From an uncultured bacterium (GTDB lineage: Bacteria; Patescibacteriota; Minisyncoccia; Phycocordibacterales; PALSA-1337): a DNA stretch of 9,879 nucleotides. The position numbers and the translations under genes are program-made. How positions within the stretch are numbered: the first letter of the stretch is position 1; each line of letters begins with the position of its first letter. Under the pieces are notes generated by a model. That model saw only the letters and a list, made by a program, of their open reading frames with translations, did not search any database and was not told the origin of the DNA. Positions 1 to 6,282 of the stretch are shown one piece after another. The stretch lies in NCBI GenBank assembly GCA_903876465.1, contig CAIRAF010000102.1, forward strand, positions 1 to 9,879, written 5' to 3'.

Positions 1-81
1 AGTAACTCCCGATAACTATACAGAACCTGTATTGATTAAAGTCTGAACATGTTTAAATATAAATAACAACGTCTTTGAAGT

Positions 82-1356
82 ATGACAGACTTATCCAAAA
101 TGATTTCAAGTTCTTCTCACAAATCGAGTCCTGCTAAACTTGTTTCTACAACGAAGAAGACATCACCAACTAAACAAAAAGATGAATCTGATAGCCCTGC
201 GTTCAGAAAAATGCGCGAAAGATTTTTCACAGAAGCCGTGGCAGAGGCGCTTAGCGTAAAAGTTAATTTAAGAAAGAGCAATGACATGGAACAAGTCTAT
301 GCAACTCGTATTGGCGGCATTTATTTCGATTTCATTAGAACATCAGACTCCTTCTTCTTTAAATTTGGTTCAGGTTTCTATAGAGCAGGATTAAACATAA
401 AGAATAATCCACATGCTAAAGACCCGACATGGCAGAAATTATTTGAGTTCGTGGAAGCTGATTCAACAAAATATAGGAAATATGAAAAGGACAAATTCGT
501 GTGTGGTGTAGGTGTTGTCGACCTTGATACAAAAGAAGAGGATTTTATTTCTCATCTCGTATTCGCTACAACTCACAATGACCTCCTATTCTTTACTGAT
601 AAAGGAAAAGCCTATCAGATAAAAATGTACGATATTCCTGAAGGAAAACGTGCCACAAAAGGCAAATCAGTGATGAATTTCCTTTCACTTTCTGATGGAG
701 AAAAGATTACTTCTATTTTGCCAATGCCAAAAAATAAAAAAGAGGCAGATGGTTTGGCGCTTATGATGGTTACAAAGAATGGCACTGGTAAAAAGTCATC
801 AGCAACTCATTTTAAAGACGTTCGTCGTTCAGGATTGATCGCTATTACTCTAGAAGCTGGTGATGAACTCATGTCTGTGTCATTTGTTTCAAAGAATGAG
901 GAAGTCATGATTGCAACTAAGGAAGGTCAGTCAATCCATTTTGAGGAATCTGATGTTCGTGAGATGGGTCGCAATGCCGCTGGTGTGCGCGTCATCAAGC
1001 TCGGTAAGGGTGATGAAGTTATCTCTGCTGACGTTGTCTCAAAGGATGCCAAGAATCCAGCACTGTTTGTCATGGGTGCTAATGGATATGGTAAGAAAAC
1101 AGATCTTTCTGAATATAAGGTTCAAAATCGAGGTGGTTCAGGCATTCTTACTATGAATGTAACAGCAAAAACCGGCCCACTTATGGCAGCAAAAGTTGTG
1201 ACTGATGATGTTGAAGAAATCGTGGCAATGTCAAAGAAATCTCAAGTGATCCGCGTTGATCTCAAAGAAATCCCAACTCTTAGTCGTGCTACTCAAGGTG
1301 TTCGTGTTATGAAGCTTCGTGAAGGAGATTCATTGGCGAGCTTGATTTGTTTGTAG
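82..1356 (+). CDS. Stand-alone GyrA C-terminal (beta-pinwheel) protein with an unrelated N-terminal region
   Basis: This 424-residue protein matches the DNA-wrapping C-terminal domain of gyrase subunit A, but not its catalytic part. From about residue 150 to the end it carries GyrA-type blades: EDFISHLVFATTHNDLLFF (153-171), EIPTLSRATQGVRV (396-409), and a GyrA-box-like QNRGGSG (348-354). About five blades fit in 275 residues; intact GyrA usually has six and is over 800 residues long. The breakage-reunion domain with its catalytic tyrosine is absent. Residues 1-33 are a Ser/Lys/Thr-rich tail, and residues 40-140 form a region I do not recognise. At the place where blade 1 normally carries its box, the sequence is KDKFVCGVGVV, so that box is degenerate. 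The ATG at 82 is the first of the open frame; the ATG at 100 is an alternative. No clear Shine-Dalgarno is present, and TTGATT (32-37) with an A/T-rich stretch (53-63) is only a weak promoter candidate. The GyrA-CTD call is solid; the role (DNA binding or topology modulation) is inferred. Confidence 0.8.
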   Translation: MTDLSKMISSSSHKSSPAKLVSTTKKTSPTKQKDESDSPAFRKMRERFFTEAVAEALSVKVNLRKSNDMEQVYATRIGGIYFDFIRTSDSFFFKFGSGFYRAGLNIKNNPHAKDPTWQKLFEFVEADSTKYRKYEKDKFVCGVGVVDLDTKEEDFISHLVFATTHNDLLFFTDKGKAYQIKMYDIPEGKRATKGKSVMNFLSLSDGEKITSILPMPKNKKEADGLALMMVTKNGTGKKSSATHFKDVRRSGLIAITLEAGDELMSVSFVSKNEEVMIATKEGQSIHFEESDVREMGRNAAGVRVIKLGKGDEVISADVVSKDAKNPALFVMGANGYGKKTDLSEYKVQNRGGSGILTMNVTAKTGPLMAAKVVTDDVEEIVAMSKKSQVIRVDLKEIPTLSRATQGVRVMKLREGDSLASLICL

Positions 1357-1376
1357 TGCATATTAACAGTTATGCG

Positions 1377-1406
1377 TTGCCACATATAACCGCTTGACGG
1401 TATAAT
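1377..1406 (+). promoter_or_regulatory. Promoter of the methyltransferase / surface operon (leaderless start)
   Basis: TTGCCA (1377-1382) and a perfect TATAAT (1401-1406) are separated by 18 bases. Transcription would begin about 7 bases past the -10 box, at or within a base of the ATG at 1413, so the message should have essentially no 5' leader. The 16 bases from 1399 match those around the second promoter at 5045 with one mismatch. Confidence 0.7.
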
Positions 1407-1412
1407 ATAGCC

Positions 1413-1928
1413 ATGTTTTCAGACCCTTCAGTTAATCTCTCAAAGTTGGGTATTTCTCATGGCATGAAAGTAGTCGACCTTGGTGCTGGATCAGGCTTTT
1501 ATACTCTCGAAGCTGCTCGTCTTGTTGGTCCCGGGGGACGAATATATGCCATAGATGTCCAAAAAGAGATTCTCGAGCGCATTCGAACTACGGGCGCTTC
1601 TCAAAACCTCCGCAATATCGAGGTAATATGGGCAAATGCTGAAAAAATTGGAGGTACTAAACTTCGTGAAGGTATTGCAGATAGAGTCATAGCTTCAAAT
1701 GTACTTTTTCAAATTGAAAAACCAGAAGAATTTGCTTTAGAAATAAAACGTTTGTTAAAACCAAATGGAAAAATTTTGGTTATCGATTGGACAGCTGGAA
1801 GTCCTCTTGGTCCAAAGATTGTTTTTTCTGCAGAAAAAGCACAAATGTTATTTGAAAAAGCTGGATTTAAAGTCGATCAGTCATTCATGGCAGGAGATCA
1901 TCATTATGGTTTGGTATTAACTAAGTAG
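1413..1928 (+). CDS. Class I SAM-dependent methyltransferase
   Basis: This 171-residue protein is a compact Rossmann-fold methyltransferase of the Methyltransf_11/25 type. SAM-binding motif I is VDLGAGSG (21-28). The acidic residue closing strand 2 is D48 in YAIDVQ, NVLFQI (96-101) occupies the motif IV area, and LLKPNGKILVIDW (114-126) is the usual strand 5 region. The FSDP N-terminus and the HHYGLVL C-terminus are, from memory, characteristic of a methyltransferase common in Parcubacteria, which supports the ATG at 1413. That start coincides with the predicted transcription start, so translation is probably leaderless. It is the first gene of the surface operon, 19 bases before the solute-binding protein. 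The substrate cannot be told from the sequence; small-molecule, lipid or protein methylation are all possible. Confidence 0.85.
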   Translation: MFSDPSVNLSKLGISHGMKVVDLGAGSGFYTLEAARLVGPGGRIYAIDVQKEILERIRTTGASQNLRNIEVIWANAEKIGGTKLREGIADRVIASNVLFQIEKPEEFALEIKRLLKPNGKILVIDWTAGSPLGPKIVFSAEKAQMLFEKAGFKVDQSFMAGDHHYGLVLTK

Positions 1929-1947
1929 ATTATTTACTGAAATTTTT

Positions 1948-3252
1948 ATGAAGATTACAAAATTCCAAATAATTGTCCTAGCAATATTCGTCATATTTAT
2001 TATTGCTGGAGTAATTTCTTTTGCTTTATATAAAGGCGCAAGTGGAACTAGTACACAATTACCAGCTATTACGATTTGGGGTACATTTCCAGCAAGCACA
2101 TTCAATCAATACGTATCTGACATAAATAATACAGCTACAACACCTATTTCTGTTACTTATAAACAAATAGACCCTTCAGTCTTTTCTTCACAATTCGTCG
2201 CTGCTCTAGCTCGTGGTACAGGCCCTGACGCCATTCTCATTACTGCCGATATGCTTCTACCGCATTTCGACAAGCTCGCTCTCATACCGTATACGGCTTT
2301 ATCTGCTAGGACTATTTCAGATACATATATCCAAGAAGCTCAAATTTACACCAATTCTGCTGGTACCCTTGCTTTGCCATTTACTGTTGACCCACTTATC
2401 ATGTATTGGAATCGAGACATGTTCAACTCTGCCGGAATAGCGACATACCCAAAGTATTGGGATGAATTTACAGATCTCAATCAAAAATTAACGACTAAGG
2501 ATCAGAACGGCAATATAAGAAAGTCAGCAATAGCTATGGGTGATTTTACTAATATAGATAATGCTCGTGAGATTCTCGCTACACTTTTACTTCAGATTGG
2601 CAACCCAATCACAGCATATAATGCACAAGGCTCACTTCAAACAACATTCCGATCGACAGCAAAAGTTAACCCAGGAACAGTTCTAGATTTCTTTGCTCAA
2701 TTTGTAAATCCAAACAATGTTAATTATTCTTGGAATCGAGGACAACCTGATTCGAAAACCGCATTTCTTGCCGGCGGTCTGGCAACCTATTTCGGATTTG
2801 CTTCTGAACTTAGTGATATTCGAACAAAAAATCCAAATCTTAACTTTGATGCAGCACCAATACCGCAAGTACGTTCTGGAGGAGTTAAAGCTACATATGC
2901 ACGCATGTACGGACTTTCTATTGTTCGCTCTACGCCAAATGCCAATGGTGTTTATCAAGTTCTCTCTATGTTGACTGATCCCGCAGCGCTCGCCAAATTA
3001 GCTGCGACGATGTATCTGCCTCCAGTCCGAACTGATCTCATAGCCCAAGGCTCGAGTGACCCATATATTTCTATCTTTGACCGAGCTGTTTTGGTTGGAA
3101 AAACATGGTTGGATGCTGATCCTGTAGTTTCGAACCAGATATTTGGCAGTGTGGTAGAATCTATAACCAGTGGACAAGCTTCGACATATCAAGCAATCGA
3201 GAACGGTGGTATGCAATACGATGTTATCCTTCATCAGACCACAGGACAATAA
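1948..3252 (+). CDS. Membrane-anchored extracellular solute-binding protein, family 1
   Basis: This 434-residue protein has one N-terminal membrane helix (about 7-28) and no lipobox cysteine, so it is probably held by an uncleaved signal anchor rather than a lipid. The remainder is an extracytoplasmic binding domain of the SBP_bac_1 (carbohydrate ABC transporter) family: ALARGTGPDAILI (86-98), LPFTVDPLIMYWNRDMF (143-159) and WDEF (171-174) are the typical lobe and hinge motifs. The length is normal for the family. No ABC permease or ATPase lies nearby. Instead it sits 19 bases after the methyltransferase and 4 bases before the first pilin-like gene, within one apparent transcript. It could feed a transporter encoded elsewhere or act as a surface receptor for the pilin-like structure. 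The ligand is unknown. The family call is firm; the link to the pilins is inferred from position. Confidence 0.88.
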   Translation: MKITKFQIIVLAIFVIFIIAGVISFALYKGASGTSTQLPAITIWGTFPASTFNQYVSDINNTATTPISVTYKQIDPSVFSSQFVAALARGTGPDAILITADMLLPHFDKLALIPYTALSARTISDTYIQEAQIYTNSAGTLALPFTVDPLIMYWNRDMFNSAGIATYPKYWDEFTDLNQKLTTKDQNGNIRKSAIAMGDFTNIDNAREILATLLLQIGNPITAYNAQGSLQTTFRSTAKVNPGTVLDFFAQFVNPNNVNYSWNRGQPDSKTAFLAGGLATYFGFASELSDIRTKNPNLNFDAAPIPQVRSGGVKATYARMYGLSIVRSTPNANGVYQVLSMLTDPAALAKLAATMYLPPVRTDLIAQGSSDPYISIFDRAVLVGKTWLDADPVVSNQIFGSVVESITSGQASTYQAIENGGMQYDVILHQTTGQ

Positions 3253-3256
3253 AACA

Positions 3257-3784
3257 ATGACTAATTATAGAAAAATAATTTGTAAGATAGCACCAAGTCT
3301 TCTCGTCCTCATAATTTTTAGTCTTTCATCTTTTAGTATTCCTTTTGTTAATGCACAAGGAGTCCAGACACTTACATCACCGAATAGTAACGAGAACCCA
3401 ACGCAATCATCTTTTAAGGTTGTGGTTTGTGATGGTCCAGATATATCATCTTTATCATCGTCAGTTCAGCAACAATTATATTTACAAGCAGGGAAGACTC
3501 AGAGTAGTTACGTACCATGTAATTTCAACGGCGCAATGATCCAAGTTCAGCATTTGATAAATATTGCTATGGTTCTTGGTGTCTTTGCGGCTATCGTTCT
3601 CTTTACTTATGCAGGTTTCCTCATGATAACTGGTAAGGAAGATGATCGTAATAAAGCAAAGGACATTTTCCCAAAAATCTTCTGGGGGTTTATAATAATG
3701 CTGTCAGCATGGTTCATTGTATATCAGATATTAAGTTGGCTCACAGGAAATGGAACATTTACTAAATTACTCGGTAATCCATAA
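3257..3784 (+). CDS. Type IV secretion pilin-like protein 1 (VirB2/TrbC-like)
   Basis: I take the ATG at 3257 as the start (175 residues). An in-frame start at 3170 would overlap the preceding gene by 83 bases and place extra charged residues before the signal peptide. The signal peptide ends near VNA/Q (31-34). A Ser/Gln-rich external stretch follows, with Cys58 and Cys88 able to form a disulfide. Two membrane helices lie at about 101-124 and 141-162, joined by the polar loop ITGKEDDRNKAKD (124-136). This layout of signal peptide, two helices and a short charged loop is that of the T4SS_pilin proteins common in Patescibacteria. It is the first of five such genes here and starts 4 bases after the solute-binding gene. 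A role as a pilus or envelope-conduit subunit follows from the family and has not been shown for this protein. Confidence 0.75.
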   Translation: MTNYRKIICKIAPSLLVLIIFSLSSFSIPFVNAQGVQTLTSPNSNENPTQSSFKVVVCDGPDISSLSSSVQQQLYLQAGKTQSSYVPCNFNGAMIQVQHLINIAMVLGVFAAIVLFTYAGFLMITGKEDDRNKAKDIFPKIFWGFIIMLSAWFIVYQILSWLTGNGTFTKLLGNP

Positions 3785-3788
3785 TATT

Positions 3789-4517
3789 ATGATCACACGT
3801 ATAAAAAATTACAAAAATGTTCTAGTCTCTTCAGTTATTGTCGTGGCCATTGCAGTCATATTGCCACAGGTTAGTTATGCAGACAGAGCAGCTTATAATA
3901 ACTGTCTCGATAAAGGCGGAAATACAAGGACGTGTCAGTATCTTTTAAGTGCACCTGCGACCAACTCAACAGCAAACAACACTCCTGCAACTCAAACAAG
4001 TAGTTCGGCTAACAATTCTGGAACAAACGGGAATGCAACTCTCCTACCTGCCGGAGGCAATCAACAAACTTTACCTGCCGGAGGCAATCAACAAACTTTG
4101 CCAGCTGGAGGAGAACAACAGACTCCAGCAAGTCAGATAACACCTAATACAAACACCAATACAAATACTTCCAATACTTCGGGTAATTCCGGAGGGGTTG
4201 TTACTCTTCAAAATCCTCTCAAGGGTGTAAATTCCATTAGCGATCTCATTTTGGCTTTCATGAAAATCGTAAGTTATTTGGCTGTTATCGCCGGTGTACT
4301 TATGCTCATGTGGGTTGGTCTACAGTTCGTCATGGCTAGAGGAAATCCTGAAGAGATCAAGAAAAGAAGTAATGAACTTCTCTGGATTGTGATTGGAATC
4401 GCCGTCATTCTCGGTGCTCGTATCTTGGTTAGTGTTATTATTAATACACTCGAAGCTACGGGAACTGTGAATTCAGCAATTATTCAAAATGATCGAAGCG
4501 CCATTAATAGCCAATAA
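3789..4517 (+). CDS. Type IV secretion pilin-like protein 2 with a long repeat-bearing linker
   Basis: The start chosen is the ATG at 3789 (242 residues), 4 bases after the previous stop; an upstream in-frame start at 3750 would overlap that gene. The signal peptide ends near SYA/D (29-32). A CX9C pair (Cys39, Cys49) follows. Residues 53-138 are an external linker rich in Asn, Thr, Ser, Gln and Gly, including three copies of LPAGG-x-QQT (86-112) and an NTNTNTNT run. The conserved pilin-like part is at the C-terminus: membrane helices at about 155-183 and 197-220, with the charged loop ARGNPEEIKKRSN (183-195). The linker makes this the largest of the five paralogues, so it could be a surface-exposed or stalk-like variant. 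Its Ser/Thr content would suit glycosylation, which is speculative. The next gene begins 7 bases downstream. Confidence 0.75.
   Translation: MITRIKNYKNVLVSSVIVVAIAVILPQVSYADRAAYNNCLDKGGNTRTCQYLLSAPATNSTANNTPATQTSSSANNSGTNGNATLLPAGGNQQTLPAGGNQQTLPAGGEQQTPASQITPNTNTNTNTSNTSGNSGGVVTLQNPLKGVNSISDLILAFMKIVSYLAVIAGVLMLMWVGLQFVMARGNPEEIKKRSNELLWIVIGIAVILGARILVSVIINTLEATGTVNSAIIQNDRSAINSQ
4044..4124 (+). repeat. Three tandem 27-bp in-frame repeats in pilin-like gene 2
   Basis: Units lie at 4044-4070, 4071-4097 and 4098-4124. The first two are identical apart from one base in the leading Leu codon. The third is diverged (AAT CAA to GAA CAA at the Asn position, plus synonymous changes). Each unit encodes LPAGG-N/E-QQT, so gain or loss of a unit would change linker length without shifting the frame. 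Confidence 0.9.
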
Positions 4518-4524
4518 TAATTAT

Positions 4525-5004
4525 ATGAAGAAATTTTTAATTGTCAGTAGTATGTTGCTTGCGCTTGTTATCTTTGTGGGCCCAGTAGTTACGTCAGCTG
4601 ATACTACATTTAATATTGGCTCAGGTGGCGGAGTAGGGGTTTCATCTTATGGTAGCCCGTATTCATCATATGGCAGTTCTAACGGTTCAAGTATGCAATG
4701 CGGATCAAATTCTCTCACACTTTGTTCTGTTATTAATCGTATTGTTGGCTATTTGAATCAAATCCTGTTCTTGCTCATTGGCTTAGCAGTTGTTGTTTTC
4801 GTATATTATGTCTTTAAATATTTCATTCAACCAAATGAGGACAGAAAACAAGCAGGTCAATACGTTATGTATAGTGTCATAGGTTTCTTCGTCATTCTTT
4901 CAATGTGGGGCTTGGTCAACATCCTTCAAAATACCTTTGGTCTTGGAAATAGTGGTTATGGTGCAACTTCATGGAGTCAGATTCAGAACATTTTTCCTAG
5001 ATAA
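4525..5004 (+). CDS. Type IV secretion pilin-like protein 3
   Basis: The start is the ATG at 4525 (159 residues, MKKFLIV), 7 bases after the previous stop; the longer frame from 4489 overlaps that gene and would bury the signal peptide. The signal peptide ends near TSA/D (24-27). A Gly/Ser/Tyr-rich external stretch (31-57) is followed by Cys59 and Cys67. Membrane helices lie at about 77-100 and 113-134, separated by IQPNEDRKQAG (101-111). The tail after helix 2, WGLVNILQNTF (128-138), closely resembles the same region of pilin-like protein 4, so those two are probably the closest pair. No terminator is visible in the 91 bases before the next gene, so read-through is possible, but a separate promoter is present there. 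Pilin-like by family; the exact role is unknown. Confidence 0.75.
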   Translation: MKKFLIVSSMLLALVIFVGPVVTSADTTFNIGSGGGVGVSSYGSPYSSYGSSNGSSMQCGSNSLTLCSVINRIVGYLNQILFLLIGLAVVVFVYYVFKYFIQPNEDRKQAGQYVMYSVIGFFVILSMWGLVNILQNTFGLGNSGYGATSWSQIQNIFPR

Positions 5005-5022
5005 ACTAATCCACACATAGTA

Positions 5023-5052
5023 TTGCTCACTTATAATGAGCTAAGGTATAAT
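5023..5052 (+). promoter_or_regulatory. Internal promoter for pilin-like genes 4 and 5, with an inverted repeat
   Basis: TTGCTC (5023-5028) and TATAAT (5047-5052) are 18 bases apart, the same geometry as the promoter at 1377. The start should fall near 5059, giving a leader of about 37 A/T-rich bases. The inverted repeat GCTCA-N7-TGAGC (5025-5041) covers part of the -35 box and the spacer and could be a protein-binding site; that is inference. Confidence 0.65.
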
Positions 5053-5095
5053 ATAGTCATCGAATATCCATTTATTATCCATTATTAATAAGAAT

Positions 5096-5455
5096 ATGAA
5101 AAAAATAATTGCAATTACTCTCGCTTTTGTCCCAGCTATTGCTAGTGCTCAAGCTATCACAGACGTTAACTCACTCACATACAAGTTGACCAATATTGGT
5201 AATACTGTTTTGGCACTTCTCGTCGCATTTGCTTTCTTGTACGTTGTCTTCAATGTTGTTCGCTACATCATGGCTGCAGAAGATCCAGAAAAGAGAAAGA
5301 GTATTGGTTCCGCTGTAATGTGGGGACTCGTTGGTCTCTTCGTCATCGGTTCTATCTGGGGCTTAGTCGCTGTTTTGTCAAATACATTCAGAACAAATAA
5401 TAATGTTCCTACTCAGAATATCCCAGTATTGAACTATCCTCCACAGGTTCCTTAG
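5096..5455 (+). CDS. Type IV secretion pilin-like protein 4
   Basis: This 119-residue protein is the most compact typical member of the series. The signal peptide ends at ASA/Q (17-20). Membrane helices lie at about 36-59 and 71-95, joined by MAAEDPEKRKSIG (59-71). A short Asn/Pro-rich tail (100-119) follows. There are no cysteines, unlike paralogues 1 to 3, and no long external linker, so this is close to a minimal VirB2/TrbC-like pilin. The post-helix motif WGLVAVLSNTF (88-98) matches paralogue 3. It has its own promoter 44 bases upstream and is followed after 17 bases by pilin-like gene 5, with which it probably forms a two-gene unit. No Shine-Dalgarno is obvious before the ATG. It could be the major structural subunit, given its separate strong promoter, but that is inference. 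Confidence 0.8.
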   Translation: MKKIIAITLAFVPAIASAQAITDVNSLTYKLTNIGNTVLALLVAFAFLYVVFNVVRYIMAAEDPEKRKSIGSAVMWGLVGLFVIGSIWGLVAVLSNTFRTNNNVPTQNIPVLNYPPQVP

Positions 5456-5472
5456 TCTTTGGTTGACCCTTC

Positions 5473-5763
5473 ATGATTCATCTTGTAAATATTGCTCATG
5501 CAGCTCCAGATCCTACAGCAGCTTTTGCTTCTGCGGTTGATCCTATAATTGCCAATATTTTGGACCCAATAGTAATGCTCATGTTTGCAGTTGCTGTTGT
5601 TGTCTTTGTATGGGGTATTGTTGAAATGCTCATGCACGGAGATGATTCTACTGCTCGTGAAAAAGGACGTAACCATATGCTCGGGGGTATTGTCGGTATA
5701 GTCATCATGGTGTCAGCTTGGGGAATTATATTTTTCATTTCAAATACCATCGGAGGCAAATAG
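5473..5763 (+). CDS. Type IV secretion pilin-like protein 5
   Basis: This 96-residue protein has two membrane helices (about 27-50 and 69-92) joined by a charged loop, EMLMHGDDSTAREKGRNH (51-68). That is the same plan as the four upstream paralogues. The N-terminus is unusual: only about nine residues precede an AHA/A signal-cleavage-like site, too short for a normal signal peptide. An in-frame TGA at 5464-5466 rules out extending the gene upstream. The first helix may therefore direct insertion, or the signal has been eroded. There are no cysteines. It ends 23 bases before a strong terminator and is the last gene of the surface locus. Family assignment rests on the helix-loop-helix plan and the SAWGIIFFISNTI motif (81-93). 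Confidence 0.72.
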   Translation: MIHLVNIAHAAPDPTAAFASAVDPIIANILDPIVMLMFAVAVVVFVWGIVEMLMHGDDSTAREKGRNHMLGGIVGIVIMVSAWGIIFFISNTIGGK

Positions 5764-5785
5764 ATTAAATAAAAATTTAGATAAA

Positions 5786-5818
5786 AAAATGGGCAGAGAA
5801 AGAGTCTCTGCCCATTTT
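5786..5818. terminator. Bidirectional rho-independent terminator
   Basis: A stem of ATGGGCAGAGA against TCTCTGCCCAT closes a 5-base loop (5800-5804), with an A tract on the left (5783-5789) and a T tract on the right. It therefore works on both strands and separates the convergent + strand pilin-like genes from the - strand operon ending at 5833. Confidence 0.92.
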
Positions 5819-5832
5819 GCGTTGTTGTCAGT

Positions 5833-6282
5833 TCAATAAAATGTTCCAACAACATATTCCAAGACGATGGGTCCAGTGTTCACCAGACCGCTTATTCGCC
5901 ACTGCCAATCGTAAATTGGCGCTTTGTCCGTATGAATGATCACCCCATGACTAAACTTGTCAGGTGGTGCATTTGGACGGTTTATGTCTCGGGCCAGGTA
6001 TTCAGTCGCCTCGCCTTTGATGATCCTGTAACTCACATGCTGTCCGTTTACTGTTGCGATAGCAGGTGTTGACCAGTTCCCGGTTAGCACGACCGTGTTT
6101 GTCACGTAGTGCCAGGAAGCTGCTGAGGGAGGAGGGGAAGTGTGCGCCGTTGGCGAAATCCCGTCCACTTGTTCTGGAGCTCTTGAAGGCCCCATGCTTC
6201 TGTTTGCTGCGATGATTTCCACTCCGACGAGTGCTATAACCATCACAATCAACCAACCCCATCTTGTTTTGCTCTTTTTCAT
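5833..6282 (-). CDS. Small single-pass membrane protein of unknown function
   Basis: I do not recognise this 149-residue protein. A basic start (MKKSKTR) precedes one membrane helix (about 9-27), so the rest should lie outside the cytoplasm. Residues 30-56 form a Pro/Ser/Ala-rich linker. The globular part (about 57-149) is rich in Trp, Val and Thr and looks beta-rich, with WHYVTNTVVLTGNW (57-70) and a hydrophobic C-terminus ending VGTFY. There are no cysteines. Its ATG overlaps the stop of the SPFH-like gene by one base (TAATG), and AAAGGA lies just upstream as a Shine-Dalgarno, so the two proteins are probably made together and may interact. It ends shortly before the shared terminator. I considered it a possible partner subunit of the SPFH-like protein, which is inference from coupling alone. 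Confidence 0.75.
   Translation of the reverse strand: MKKSKTRWGWLIVMVIALVGVEIIAANRSMGPSRAPEQVDGISPTAHTSPPPSAASWHYVTNTVVLTGNWSTPAIATVNGQHVSYRIIKGEATEYLARDINRPNAPPDKFSHGVIIHTDKAPIYDWQWRISGLVNTGPIVLEYVVGTFY

Noticed and set aside
32..63. Promoter for the GyrA-CTD gene (TTGATT plus A/T-rich -10 candidates)
   Set aside because: The possible -10 boxes give spacers of 15, 16 or 20 bases and none matches well, so it is not listed as a feature.
82..1356. gyrA as an ordinary complete or 5'-truncated gene
   Set aside because: The open frame begins with its own ATG and a non-gyrase N-terminus. The 81 bases upstream are A/T-rich, and I saw nothing gyrase-like in them.
3170..3256. Longer N-terminus for pilin-like protein 1
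   Set aside because: It would overlap the solute-binding gene by 83 bases and hide the signal peptide; the ATG at 3257 gives a normal signal and a 4-base gap.
4044..4124. CRISPR-like array
   Set aside because: The 27-bp units are directly adjacent with no spacers and lie in frame inside a coding sequence.
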